Below are positions 48,618 to 61,142 of a DNA stretch of 64,000 nt, one piece after another. Position 1 is the stretch's first letter; each line of letters starts with the position of its first letter. Origin of the DNA: Muricea muricata (taxonomy: Eukaryota; Cnidaria; Anthozoa; Malacalcyonacea; Plexauridae); NCBI GenBank assembly GCA_963855995.1, contig OY979717.1:12775001-12839000 (forward strand), written 5' to 3'. Below the pieces are notes generated by a model. That model was given only the letters and a program-made list of their open reading frames with translations, was not told the DNA's origin and made no database searches. The position numbers and the translations under genes are program-made.

Positions 48618-49663
48618 TCTGAAATAGGTAAAAAAATCATATCTATGTACTTACGGAAACCATAGTATTAATTGACAATCGGATTAAAGACATTTTTCTT
48701 GTGCTAGAATAAATGTTTTCAGTATACAACTGTGCTTTTACCAACTAGCTCAAAACTTTTTTCCAAGACTTAATTCGGCCAGAACAGAAACATTCTTCAA
48801 CATCAATATAACGTAGATACATACATTGTTAAATTATTTGTACTTTACTGACTGAGTTGCCAGTGAGCTCTTCTTTCCCAACCCGTTCTTCTTACCCTCC
48901 ACATTTGCTTGTGCATGAACTCCACTTTAAGTAGATTTCAGAGGCAATGCGGCTTGCAAAATCTTGAAAATCATACGACAGTTCAAGTCAAGAATATCAA
49001 TTTTATTGCGTTAAACGTTTAATTTTATTTGTCATACAACCTGTTCACTTCTTCCAGTACTTCCAACTAATTACCAATTTAGTTTGAATGAAACACCAGC
49101 CCATAACACATGTACGATAATAGGACCTGTAGCTTAATAAAATAAAACAATTTAGATAGCAACGAAAAATGATACGATTTTGCATATTATTTAAATTTTC
49201 AAAATCTCATTCGTCAATCCCCCGCTAACTCCAAATAAAATTTGACTCTTAATTTGCTCTCAGAGATTTCACAGTCATGGGAGGGCGGTGTTGGAGGTAT
49301 ATTTTTCCACGTTTCTGTCGTCATAGTTACATTTTGATAATTTATTTGTTTACACTTTTATTTTCACATCAGTCTTTTTATGTACACTTGAAATGTCTTC
49401 AAAAGTACTCAAATTTTTTAAGTCTCTAACCATCTCTGCACCAAACATGCAATTTGGTGAAATTTTATACCGAAATTTTATGAGTACTTCTTCTGCCCTT
49501 TACTCTGATATACATGCTGATATGAAGTATCTCGTACTTGTGACCCAGCCAGAATTTCGCGGGCTCAATAATGGCGTTTAAAAATGCGGGGCATCGCGGG
49601 AAAATTCAAACTCTTGTTCAAATTTTACAGACGTGTATCGCAGTTTTAAATTTACTACAAAAT
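48618..49663. promoter_or_regulatory. Divergent promoter region
   Basis: The 1.05 kb between the start codons of DUF229 copy 2 (minus) and the CCCH/LRR gene (plus) has no gene. The last 100 bases before the plus-strand gene are richer in GC (GCGGGGCATCGCGGGAAAAT near 49586), as expected for a promoter-proximal strip. No TATA box was recognised. Confidence 0.4.
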
Positions 49664-52600
49664 ATGGCGGAATCAAAGCAACTTCAACAAGAAAACAGAA
49701 ATCCCGAGTAAGTATATATGATTTCACGCCTTCTAAGGATTAAAAGGATTATAATTATCTGCACTTTCCTCCGTAATATGTCCTCTAATTTCGGTCAGTA
49801 TTACTTTAATTAATATTTTAAACAGTTCACGCTTGATTCTTGTACATTTTTAATTTTATAGTATTACCTTGTTTAATCATGTAATTTAAAAGTGCTTTCT
49901 TTTATTACCTGTAGAAAAAGAAGGATATCTTGCCGGTAAGATGCGTGCATATTAAATAGTCAACAAATTAAAAAGTGGTAAAAAACAAAATTATGTTCGT
50001 TGTACTTCGTTACTCAGATATCATGTCTACTAAATTTGTAGGTATTTCGTCCGTGGATTGTGTCGTGAAGGAAACAAATGTGCTTACTCCCATGACCGCT
50101 CTGATGTTCCAGTATGTGTAAAATTGATAAAAATTGATTATGGATGTTAACTAGTTTTTTTAAATGTGTTGATAACTTGGGTTCATTATTTCCCTGCTTA
50201 TCTCAGAAGAGAGATGGGGGGGGGGAAGGGGGGGGGGGGGGGGCAGTGGAGTAGCAAGGAAACAACTTAAAATTTTGCAGAATTTGTGCACTATGTAATA
50301 CTATATACAAAATGTACATTAAAAGGTCCACACTTAGGAGGGGGGTATTAATCTACTGTGAGTCTTTACACATTACGACAGACCTTTATCCTTGCTCCGT
50401 TGTACATTGGCTAGGCATACATACAGATATTTTTTAGCTTTTACTATTGTTCTCAGTTAACAGCTGCACTATTTTTTTAATTAAGTGACCAACCTTGCTA
50501 TACAAGCAGTCTTATATAAAAGGACTTTTGTGCATTGCCTTTGGCCCAATGTATGGCCCAGAGTGTATAGTATCATAAGCTCTCACACTGAGTTATTAAA
50601 CAATTTCAGAAAAACAGGACATCATCGGTGATCTAGTTAAATTTGAATATTTCACAAAAGAAATCAACAAGCAATTCTAGTTGTATTTTTTCAAGATAAT
50701 TCTGTTGTACGCTCTAATTAATAACAATATGTTTGGTACTATATTAGTACCGGTAGTGAGATTTGCTGGAATATGCCCTTGCTATTTTCAAGTTGCACAT
50801 ATCTCTGAATACTAAGTGTTGCTCATTTTCAAAAAATGCAGGTGTGCAGATATTTCCAAGAGGGAACATGTTACTATGGTGATAAATGTTGGTTCCAACA
50901 TCCAGAAGAAGAATTCAACATATCCAGGTAAAGTGTATGTCAATAAAATAGGATACTCCACATCAGATTGACAATGGTCTGTTAATCAAGCCCTAGTTCA
51001 ATATTATGTTGAAAATGCTTACTTGCATAAAAGCCTCGCTTCCATGAGTCATAATGAAGGAAAGGTGATTATCTCATGAATTGCGACCTATGAGCATGCT
51101 GGATATCATCGCTGGAGTCATGAAGGGGGCCCAGGGATGAAGATTATGGCTGTAATATTCTGTAGTCTTATATAAGGACCTGATTCTACATACGATCTTA
51201 CTAATACCTCAAATTTTTGTAAAATACCAAAATTGATAAATGGCCTACCAAACCTTTATGGTTTGAGAATTCTTACCAGGTAATTTTTTGAAGCACATTG
51301 CATTGCATTTCCCCAGATTGCTTTGCAATTAATTGTTTGACATTGCCATATAAGTTCTTTAAAGCATGGGTGTATGTAGTTACCCTCCTCCATCCGAGAG
51401 TGGAAAAAAAATGTCAGCACGAACAAAATAATCTCAGAGAGAAAGGCAAAGAATAGAGGGAAAGCAAAAAAAGGGGAAATATTGGTAAAGGAGAAAGAAT
51501 GGGGAAATTAAGAGAAAGAAGGGGAAAGGCAAGTAGGGAGGGAGAATGGAATTTGGAAAAGTTCTAAAGAATCAAAAGAAGCAAGAGTTCCAAAGAAGAA
51601 AGAAAAAAGAAAGAAGAGAAAAGAAGAATAAGGAAGTAGAAAGGAAAGGAGGGAATATAGGGAAAAGGAAATGTGAAACTGTGAAAACAGTTCTAAAGAA
51701 TGGGAAAAGATGTAAAAGTGGGAAAAAGCAATTAAAAAAAAGAGAGAAATGTCAAATTAAAGATGGAGATAAGTGTTAAGGACAAATATTTTCCATCATC
51801 AAGTTTTTTTTTGAACCACTCAGCCCTAGATTGGGAAAAAACTTTCCAAATGAAAGTAACCCTCTGGTAATATATATACACCCCTGCTTTGATGGTCTAC
51901 AGAAAAGCAATTTTAACTCAAATTGCACATCCTTTTCTTGTAGCTGTTTTGAGGAATATCTTGTGCCATCAGAAAACTTCTTCTCACTTGGAAGTGTTTT
52001 CAGTAACTGTATGTGTAGTTGTTACTAATTTTAAATGAATGCACTCTATCAGTAGATATAACTGATTGCATATTATCATGCATGGATATATTACAGAAGA
52101 ATTATGTGAAAATTTAGAGGTTGTATTTCAGCATTCCCATCACTGAGATCCATTCTGGGTTTGATCTTGTGTCTACCGAGGCCACTGGGGTTTAAGTCTT
52201 TCCTGTACTGAAAATCTTAAGTTTTAAATTCCCTAAAGCACAGTGGCGGATCTAGGGTAAGTCAAAATAAATTACCACAGCTCATTCTAGGATATATTTA
52301 CATTTTAAAATACCTTCAAAGCAACTTCATTGGTTAGATTTTATTCTTTTGAAATTCCTAACCTATGACATTGTTTTAAAGTTATTTTGAATTTCAAATT
52401 GAGCTTCTATAATTTATTTTGACTTACCCTGGATCCGCCACTGCTAAAGCATTCCGATTTCCAGTAGCGAAACCAGCCCGACAATTTGGTCATGCTATGC
52501 AAATTTAATACATCATTCATTTCTTTAGAAATTGATTCCTTATACGGTCTAAAAATACTGAAAAATTTGCATGACCAAATTTCGGGCTGGCTTCACCACT

Positions 52601-55600
52601 GCCGATTTCCTCCACAAGGAATCTTGATATGATCTGATGTGGCTCATTCAACGTAAATGAGCTTTTAGCCCAAAGCATTATAGATTATATGACTTGCACG
52701 TTTCTCATTGTAGTTGACATTTCCTGTAAGATTAATGAATGAAATAATTAGTTGTGCAACTATCAGTGAGTCGGACATTGTGTTCAGTTACAAATAAACG
52801 ATGTTAATCTTACGTCTACCAAAAATATTTTTATAAAAAAAGGTTGTATAAAGCTATAGTAAATGCTACCTTACTGTGAATGTGGGAAAATCGTTTTACT
52901 GTATATTTAGGCGCAGAACCACCACCATTGAGTAATATCAACTTACTGATGGCGGCTGCAATTTCATCTGCTTGGTCAGAGGTAAACAGCAATGAAGCTG
53001 AATGTGAAACACCTAAGGCCCCGATTTCGGTAGAAAAAGCCATGGAAATGTGGAGAAGTATTACTGACGAAGGTAACTGTGTCTATATAAACTAAGTGTC
53101 TATCAATTCTTAGAATGTCATAGTGATGCATTCATCACTTCGCTTCAGACACTAGGAATTGCGAAGAAGACGGTTATTAGTGCTTACCACGGCTATTGGT
53201 GCACTTTCTAACGTAACTTGCTAGTCCTATTTACGCAAGTCCTATTTACGGCGAACGACTGCAGGCTAAGCAAACCAAACGGGACGTGACGTGCTAGCGT
53301 TTCTCCTCGCTCTTTTCCTGTGGGTTTAGTATTCAGTTGAGTCTTCCCCTTCAAAGCACACGCACACACCCATTTCTACTTGCTACGGTTCTGGAAGTTA
53401 TTCCCACTTGTTGCGCGCTGGTATTTAACCCGCAGACAGATCTCTTTTTGCAAGCTTGCAAGCTACTTACTTACAAAAGTATAGAGAATAAACGGTAGGA
53501 CCACTCAGCATAATTAAATTAAATGTTTAAATCTATCTGGATTTGTATGTATATACTGCTTACGTAAATGGCGAAGTTTTTAGCAACATTTCATTGGGAT
53601 TTACCTTACTACAGCCTTTGTGCAGTCTGCCTTGCTTGTGACGTCATTGAAGTATTATAAACAAGGTAGCGGACGATTAGTGTTATATTTACTAATTTAC
53701 TTGTACGTCAGTATTTAGAAACAAAGCAAGTTACCAAAAAATTAACCTATTATAATTACTTAATCGGTCTTTAGATTGGCCAGAAAAAGAAAGTACAGTA
53801 TATGGCCATATTCCTTTAATTTTTTTTTAAAAAATCTTTTAAAAAAGACATGGACTTTACTGTATGAAGTGTTCACAAACTGGCAAACCTCGATAACTTC
53901 GCGATTTGGTCATAATCCTGGTAACGATAAATATATTGAAACCGTTCCGATTTCAAGACCCATATATATTTCTTATTATTGTTATATAGGAGACCAAGAA
54001 AAATGTCAAAATTTAAATACGTCGGTCGACGATAGCAGTGAATCTGTGTCTGCACTCGATGATTTGAGCGTGTATTTCAGTAAGCTCAGTAAATTCGACA
54101 TCAAAAATTGGCCATGTTCTGATGTTATAGACCTACTGTGTTTACTAGCTGAATTTGATGATGTTGGCTTCCCAAAGCACGACTTGAGCAACGACCTGTT
54201 TGTGGGCAACGTTCTTATCGAACTCATGCGCAGATGGAAACCTTCGAGCAGTACTACCTCAGAATTTTTCAGCACCTTATGTGAATCTAAACAAATAGAC
54301 ATGACACAGCTGATTATATGCCTGGTTAGCTGCCCTTGCAGACTGAACGACTTTGACACTTTCTTGGGAGAGGTTTTGTATCACTTGCAGCAGAAGAACC
54401 CTGATAAATGGAATAGTGAATGGGTAGCAGATCTTCTTGACAAGTTCGAAGACAATCTAGAATGTTGTGATGTAGACGCTGTTGATGTTTTGTCCAGTTT
54501 GGGCAATCTTTTAAAGAATCCTGGCAAACTGGGAAAGATGGCACATGTGTACCTTGAGAAGACGGGTCTTCAGAATAGCTTTGAATGTCGTTGCAAAACA
54601 GCCGAGTGTCTCTGTCCCATCGAAGTAGACGAAGGGGTGGCGTTCATTTTGTTCGATGGCTTGACCAGAAGGTTGAAATGGTCATATAGTGAAAAGAAAG
54701 AATTCTTTTGCAAGGCTGTGGACAAGCTGTTTTTGCCCGGTGTGCTGTTTCAACTAGGTAAGTACAAGATTGATTACATTTTTGTTCTATTTAATATTGT
54801 CGGCCGGCCGGTAACATCACAAAGTAAAACGTATGAGAATGATCGCACAAGGAAAACACAGGCATGCAAACCAACCAGACGGTTGTGTACATGAAGTGGC
54901 TCTTTACTTCTTCACTGTAGTTTAACATGAACTGAAAGTTAATTTATAAACAATTTGTGAAAAATTAATATAAAATTTACCATGCAAAGTCTAAAATTAC
55001 ATATAACTGAAAGTTAGTTACATAGGTGGAAGTCTCTTCGTTGAAGCTAGGAACGAGTTCGATAAATTTGTACTTTTTGAAGAGTAATTTGTACATAAAG
55101 AGCAATCCAGACGTTCAAAAGTTCACTCGAAAGTTAGGTAATACATGTTATAATATCATGTTTCTTTGTTTACTCGATTCTGATTGGCTAAGAACTGTGC
55201 CGATTAATCATTAATCAGCGTAGTATGCCGATTAAAAATTAATCAGCACGGATGGCGAGCCGCGGTACGCGGGCTTTTTCAGAAATAAAAACAAACAAAT
55301 CGGTGAAATATTTTTTTAAAAAAATGATATTAATAGGAAATTACACTTGTCCTCGAAGTATTAATGAAAAATCACACTTGTGTTTGCGAAATATTTATAT
55401 ATAATATTATAAACGTTTCGCCAAACACGCGTATGATTTTTCATTAATACTTCTCGGACCGTGTAATTTCCTATACTAATTATATACGGTTAAATAGCTT
55501 TTAACTCCCTAGGGCCCTTCTTAAAATATTTCAGCAGTTTCTTACACCAACCGGTATTGAATTGAATAGATGCAATGTCTATAGCTGATCTATAGTTTGG

Positions 55601-58600
55601 CTTCTAGTTGTAATATTAGTAATCTCGGTATTTGTATTTTAATACAAATTAAAATACAATCTCTTATACATCTCCTAAAAGAGATAAACTTTCCCAGTTT
55701 TCGTTAAAGTGCTTATGAAACGAAATTTGGTCTAACATTTTCTTCATTGCATTTCAAAGATCACTTAAATTGACAATATAACTTCTTTGGTAAAATTTTT
55801 GTAACTCTCCTCCTTGTCAAGATATTCAAATCTTTATATGTACAAATACACAACCACTGACGTCATCCTGTATAATGAGTGTCTATTAGATTGCTTATTT
55901 TGCAACATACAATAATGTGAAAAAACTAAAACTACACTTGCATATGAGTATGCGAGGATTAACATTCAGTCTTGGGAATGTATGTGCGATATTTTGACTA
56001 CTTTTCAAATCAATGAAGATTTTCAAAAAGTCATTATACATAATGACGTCACTCGTTAAGTTATTATCATATCAAATAAAATGGAATATCTCGACAAGTA
56101 AAACCGTTGAAAAAATTCTAGCCAAGAAGTTATATTGTCATTTTAAGTGATCTTCCCAACGTAATCTTAAAATAGGTAGGGAAAATTTCGTTTCATAGGC
56201 ACTTTAAATATTACCTAATACCTATAAACACGAGGTACAATCCTGGAAAAAAATTCGTGGACTTTTTAAATTTTGATAATATTCCCCCCTCCCCCCCCCC
56301 CCCCCCTTTACAATGTTGATGATCAGGTTAAAACCTATGCAAATAGGCATTACCTGTAACAACATTTTTTGGGGGGGAGGGAGAGGGGGGGTGTCAAGAA
56401 CAATTAGCAAGTTTTGTTGAAGTAAACTGGCATATTTTCAATAAGTCTTACGAAATTTTGTTGGACTTTCTCAAAAGTCCACGAATATTTTTTCCAAGAT
56501 TGTAGACCTGAAAAAGCTGCTTTTGAACCTCCAAACTGTGTTAACTATGTTTTGTAAATAACTTGAGGGTGAGTTATGAAATGGCATTTTGTTGATCCTT
56601 TTCTCCACTTTTCGCAGGTGAAAGTATGGGCTTGAGGAACATCGCTAAGGAATGTAACTGCCGTGACGAGCCAGATGTAAACAAAGTAAACAATGTGCCA
56701 CAGTCGAAATGTCCAAGTTCGGATTGCAGCAATAACGCGAAGCGGGACTGTGTGAACGGATTATGCGGTCGTTGCTGCAAACGAAGTGGCTTATGGTGTG
56801 ATGTTCACGTAAATCTCTTTCCAACTCGGTACCAGACTGTTCGCGCACATGACTTGGTGAAACCTCGCGTGAATCTGGCTGCAAAGCAAGACCTTCATTC
56901 TTTCCTGGAGACGAGTGGTTATGCTCGGGCTGTGTGCTTTGGTCGTGATTTCTCAGTCACAGATGATGACGTCATTAAAGTACTTGACCTGTGCGAGGAT
57001 ATTCAGTTGCTCGAGTTAGGTATGTGTTGTATACTGCTATACTACTTATTGTAATGCAGGACTTTTTTAAAAAGATTGGCTTGAGAGGGCTAATGATATT
57101 TTTGCCAGACTTTGTGAACAAGGAATAGGAGGTATTCTCCCCAGTGATGCACTGGGGCATCAAAAAGACCCCTATTCCTTGTTCTCAAAGTGTGGTTAAA
57201 ACACTATTGACGTATAAAACATGCTTATATATTTTCGGTGGGAATGCTTGTATATTTAACAGACGGGTTGAAAACTCTCAAATCAATCTCTTAAATGCCC
57301 TGATGCAATCTGTTTATATCACTGGCCTCGTTTTCATGTACACGTCAAGTTGTTCCCATTTTCGTACAATGGTGTGTTTTTCTTTCATGCGCTCTGCGTC
57401 TAAAATTGACTTGTCGCTACATTAGGAACACCGCATCAGGGCAAAGGGGAAAATTTAACTTGGCCTGTGGCCATAGAGGTATTCGATTCTCAGACTTGTG
57501 TCTTCCTAGTTAAGTGCTCTGCAAGATGATGATACGTGATTTTGCGGTATCCTAATAACTTAATATTATTAAGGTTGGCAACATTTCAACTTTAATTCAT
57601 TTCCACTTTAAATCCTAAGTATATTCATCATTTCCTTCAGTGTATCCTTAAGGGGGTCCAATAGTAAATAATTTCAAAATTCATCGATTTTCAAAATTTT
57701 TTCAAAATATTGTTAACGGCGTTCTCTAAACATATCCAAAATTTCAAACAACAAAATGAATTATAAACGGAGAAATTCAGCAAATTCTACACCGTGTTAG
57801 GGTAAAACCATAATTTTACCCAGAGCAAATAATGGTATGCAATTGGTTTACTCTATTGTGTCTTTTTCCATAGCATTGTTCGATTAATGTTATTCTAATG
57901 CATGCAAAAACTTTAAAGCAGTTTTTCTCAAATTGCCGAGAACCACCAATCGCCATTATTGCATGCGCAATATCTCAAGAAGTATGTAAGCTATTGACTT
58001 CAAACTTTCAGTGTGTGTTGTGTGTTACATTTTCTTGGAGATGAACCAGAATCATAAAAATATTTGCAATAGCATGCAAGTTATGATAGTCAGTATCATC
58101 TCGATAATATCTAGTTTCAATATTTTGTCCGCAAAAAATTTATTTTTGCCTCAATCACCATAGTTCTGGTTCATCTCCAAGAGCATGTGATATACTATTA
58201 AAATAAAGTTATTTTAGATTTTTATCATTCATAGTTGTTGAGATATCATGTTTACAAATATATGGATTTTTCACCATCAGGGAGTAATTAACATGGTAAC
58301 CATGGCAATGGTAACTTTGAAAAACTTATTTTTATGTTTGTGGTACCATGTCCTAACACTTGACCAAAGATGACCTGCATAGCATTAAAACACACAAAAA
58401 ATTTTTTTTAGTATTGGACCCCCTAAACACTATTGTGCACGAAACATGAGCATATTGCCATATGAAAGCGAGGCCACTGGTCGGTATTTCTTACAGACAA
58501 AGATAAACGGATCATTAATCGTTTCAAAGTTTCACATCGATCTACATTGTGAAATTTTGCGTGGAAATGCCGGAGCATGTATTAGATACGATATCGCAAC

Positions 58601-59452
58601 ATTTTTTCACATACGAAAAAGATGTTTTTCAAAGGTGAAAAAACATGTGAAATTTTCATTAGTGCTGCACAGGTAAAACAAAGAAAAACTTTTTGTTTTG
58701 TTACACCTGCCTTAATACGCAGAACAAATTTTTCACTTTCAGTTGGAATATGAGTGACTTATCTTATTTTAGAATCTCGTATAATTTCAAGCCCATCCCC
58801 CAACCATTCTATGGTATTAGAGTTTTGAGTTTTGAAGTGCTTATTATCCTTCAATCAAATTGCTGTACGGCTCTACAGTAAAAAAAATAGTAAAGGAAAC
58901 AAATCTATTGTCAAGCTGCTTTAACGCAACCACAGTAAACCATTGATAGAGCCGGATGAAAAAAACATCGCCAGCCTGCCGGCCATGCATTGCAAAGCCC
59001 ACTCGACATTTGCCGCATATGTTGACCTAGGTTCAGCTGATACTGGACGGGGTGGGCTTGTAACGGACGCGGTCCTTCATTACATCTCTCGTAAACGTCC
59101 CACGCTTCGCAAACTTCGATTGGAATCAGCTACTTCTGTCACTGATGATGGCGTAATGGAACTACTGAAGCAATGCCACGATTTAGAGTTCTTAGAAGTA
59201 TCTGGCAATGACAAGGTCAATGGTGCATTGACAGATCGCGTCCTAAAGGAATTCTTTGACGTTGATGTTGCACCAAAGCTCAAAACGCTAATCGTTACTG
59301 ATCAACGAGGAATAAGTTACGATGTTGTCATGCGACTACGGCGTTGCAGACCGACTCTTGAGATAACCGCTGGTGATACAGACAGTGACAGCATGGCGTG
59401 GTCCTTAATTCTTGGCATGACTGGTGGGTGGTATGGAGAAGGGTTGTATTGA
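49664..59452 (+). CDS. CCCH zinc-finger, SHI-like cysteine cluster and LRR protein (unrecognised combination)
   Basis: Nine exons by splice signals and phase: 49664-49707, 49915-49935, 50042-50111, 50842-50927, 51944-52008, 52911-53072, 53990-54757, 56618-57019, 58950-59452; 2121 nt, 706 residues. Two CCCH fingers come first (C21-C29-C35-H39 and C47-C55-C61-H65, both C-x7-C-x5-C-x3-H) with a makorin-like look (CRYFVRGLCREGNKCAYSHD), but no RING follows. Residues 150-405 are acidic and helical with no domain I recognise. At 437-469, C-x4-C-x7-C-x4-C-x2-CC-x6-C-x2-H resembles the zinc-binding cluster of plant SHI/LRP1 factors. Leucine-rich repeats follow (DDDVIKVLDLCEDIQLLELG, LRKLRLESATSVTDDGVMEL, LEFLEVSG) to the C-terminus. 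Likely an RNA-binding or adaptor protein. A split into two genes after exon 6 is possible. AATAAA at 59651-59656. Confidence 0.75.
50218..50243 (+). repeat. Poly-G tract in CCCH/LRR intron 3
   Basis: A nearly unbroken G run of about 25 bases. Similar G or C runs of ten or more lie at 10145, 18259, 18485, 31394, 39762, 56284 and 63282. Confidence 0.9.
51405..51778 (+). repeat. Polypurine tract in CCCH/LRR intron 4
   Basis: About 370 bases almost wholly A and G on the plus strand (GAGAAAGGCAAAGAATAGAG and similar). It gives a Lys/Arg/Glu-rich open frame that is not a gene. Confidence 0.85.
52241..52443. mobile_element. hAT MITE, 203 bp, with perfect 8-bp target duplication
   Basis: Ends CAGTGGCGGATCTAGGGTAA and TTACCCTGGATCCGCCACTG are inverted repeats that extend to AGTCAAAATAAATTA. 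The flanking octamer CTAAAGCA is repeated exactly at 52233-52240 and 52444-52451, the hallmark of hAT insertion. Intron 5 of the CCCH/LRR gene. Confidence 0.92.
52462..52601. mobile_element. hAT-type MITE (CCAGCCC family), copy 3, with 8-bp target duplication
   Basis: Ends CAGTAGCGAAACCAGCCCGA and GGGCTGGCTTCACCACTG are inverted repeats. The octamer CCGATTTC occurs at 52454-52461 and again at 52602-52609. 140 bp. Two older relatives are at 27180 and 40149. It sits 18 bases from another hAT MITE. Confidence 0.9.
55325..55490. mobile_element. Foldback MITE around GTATTAATGAAAAATCA
   Basis: AGGAAATTACACTTGTCCTC then GAAGTATTAATGAAAAATCA (55336-55376) pairs with TGATTTTTCATTAATACTTC and GTGTAATTTCCTAT (55433-55474), joined by an AT-rich loop. 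Flanking strips (TGATTGGCTAAGAAC at 55181) recur near 24132. Confidence 0.75.
55704..56207. mobile_element. MITE, GTGCTTATGAAACGAAATTT family, copy 2
   Basis: TTAAAGTGCTTATGAAACGA (55704) pairs with CGTTTCATAGGCACTTTAA (56189), and GATCACTTAAATTGACAATA then TAACTTCTT (55760-55790) pairs with the mirror at 56125-56153. Related to 42481-42950. Intron 7 of the CCCH/LRR gene. Confidence 0.88.
56236..56504. mobile_element. MITE with ATTCGTGGACTTT arms
   Basis: TACAATCCTGGAAAAAAATT then CGTGGACTTT (56236) pairs with AAAGTCCACGAATATTTTTT and CCAAGATTGTA (56475-56504). The centre has a poly-C and a poly-G run. Confidence 0.8.
57109..57191. mobile_element. Short hairpin element in the last intron of the CCCH/LRR gene
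   Basis: ACTTTGTGAACAAGGAATAG (57109) pairs with CTATTCCTTGTTCTCAAAGT (57172), with a smaller CCCCAGTGATGCACTGGGG stem between them. Confidence 0.8.
57651..58424. mobile_element. MITE with AGGGGGTCCAATA ends, ~774 bp
   Basis: AGGGGGTCCAATAGTAAA (57651) and TTTAGTATTGGACCCCCT (58408) are inverted ends. The flanks TTA and AAAC leave a short TAA/TA-type duplication possible. No transposase frame inside. Confidence 0.85.
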
Positions 59453-60944
59453 GTGCGCATGTGTTAGGTTGTGTCATATTACTTGTGAATAATACGCTTG
59501 AAGCTTGTGTTATATTTTGTTGTAATTACTGTATGACTATATTTTGCGTATAATAACTGAATTCCAACAGTGTTTAAAGAAAATCGAGAAAGAAAATTTT
59601 GCGTGCATATAAATGATCGACATTCTGTGTAGTACTGCAAAAGCGCCAAAAATAAAATATATTACAGCTTAACATTTAAATAAGAATTTGAATACAAATG
59701 ATTTACAAATACAAATTGGTTGAAATGCGATAAATTTAACCTTCTTACTTTTCTTGTAATATATTTTCTACTCAAAGATAAAATCAATTAAAATTAAGCA
59801 TTTTGAGTTCTGTACTTGAGTGTGTACATGTCATGTGACGGGATGTTTAGTAACCGTAACCTGGGATTTTGTACTTTTACCTCTAATCGGTGAGCGAGCC
59901 TATACGTACCTGGAAACGAGATTTCTGGAGTTTTATGGTATGACTAGTCGCTCATTCTTTTTTATTTTGACGTTATCAGCGCCTACACACCTCTGGGCAC
60001 AGAGGAAGGGCCAATGATACCAGGTCTATTTATACGCATAAAATAAATAATTATGTAACTCTAGTTCAATGCCCCATTCATCATGCAAGGTCCTGTTTTA
60101 ATCGTTTGTTCAAGGAGCAAGGTCGTTATTTGTCATCTCACAACAGGTCTTTAAAAAAATATGGAATGTCAGGGTGTTAATAAGATTACTCTATTGTTGT
60201 TTGTAGTGAACATACCGTCATACATCATCACTTCTTCTATATAGATTTTTAAATACTTTGTTATAAATGTCAAAATTGACGTCAGGCATGTGCCTTTCTA
60301 CATGGCTTGCATTCCACCACACCTTGTTGACAAATTCCCAACATGAAAAGATAATTCTCTGCTTGGCACCGTTTTCTACGTGTTACACTATTTTAAGGTT
60401 GTCACAATTGATGCGTGACCTGCTAGGTGCTATGATATCTTTGTTTATTAGCATAAGTTGTGAAATACTATTTCACTTATGCTTTTGAGGGTTTGGTTCA
60501 TAACATGGCATAACATATATGTTAAATGAGCATAATTTATGCTCCAAATAATGGTCTTTTGTAAAGTCGTGATTCACTGCTGATGTAGTAAGTGCATAAT
60601 GATTTATTTTAAGTTTTAACTTGCTCATGGAGTGCCAACAGCCTAGCTCTGTATTTGGATCTTTCTTCGAAGACATTGAGGATAGAAAGCATTTAACCAA
60701 CTGGTGTAAAACGTTTGCTTTTCCTTACAATCATCGCAGCTACAACATTTGTACATTCGTGGGCAACAGTAGGGGGCGAGAAGGGTCTTTGGGAGTGGGG
60801 CATATACGAATTTTGCATACATGTTTATTTTCAGTCCATTCAGCCCATTTTAGGCTGACTTGGAAGTGGCATAACTGGCTTTCTCTAAAACATTTGAGGC
60901 TTAAACAAAACCTTGCTCTTAGTCTGAATTTTTAACTTTCAAGC

Positions 60945-61080
60945 CCGTTTTCCACTTCAGCCGTATCGTAGTGAAACGTGGCATATTTTATTGTGTACAT
61001 ATTACTTCTGGCTGAGTTTTCACGAAACAATGTAATTCCGCTACGTTTCGCTACGATAGACGGCTGAAGTCAAAAACGGT
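60945..61080. mobile_element. MITE, ACTTCAGCCGT arms
   Basis: CCCGTTTTCCACTTCAGCCG then TATCGTAGTGAAACGT (60945-60978) pairs with ACGTTTCGCTACGATAGACG and GCTGAAGTCAAAAACGG (61043-61079). Confidence 0.85.
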
Positions 61081-61142
61081 CTTTGCCCCTATCAGGCTCA
61101 TCACACTGCCCATTCCATACTTATTTTTCCTATCACAATCAT

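Noticed and set aside
51546-51779. 77-codon Lys/Arg/Glu open frame
   Set aside because: It is the translation of the polypurine tract.
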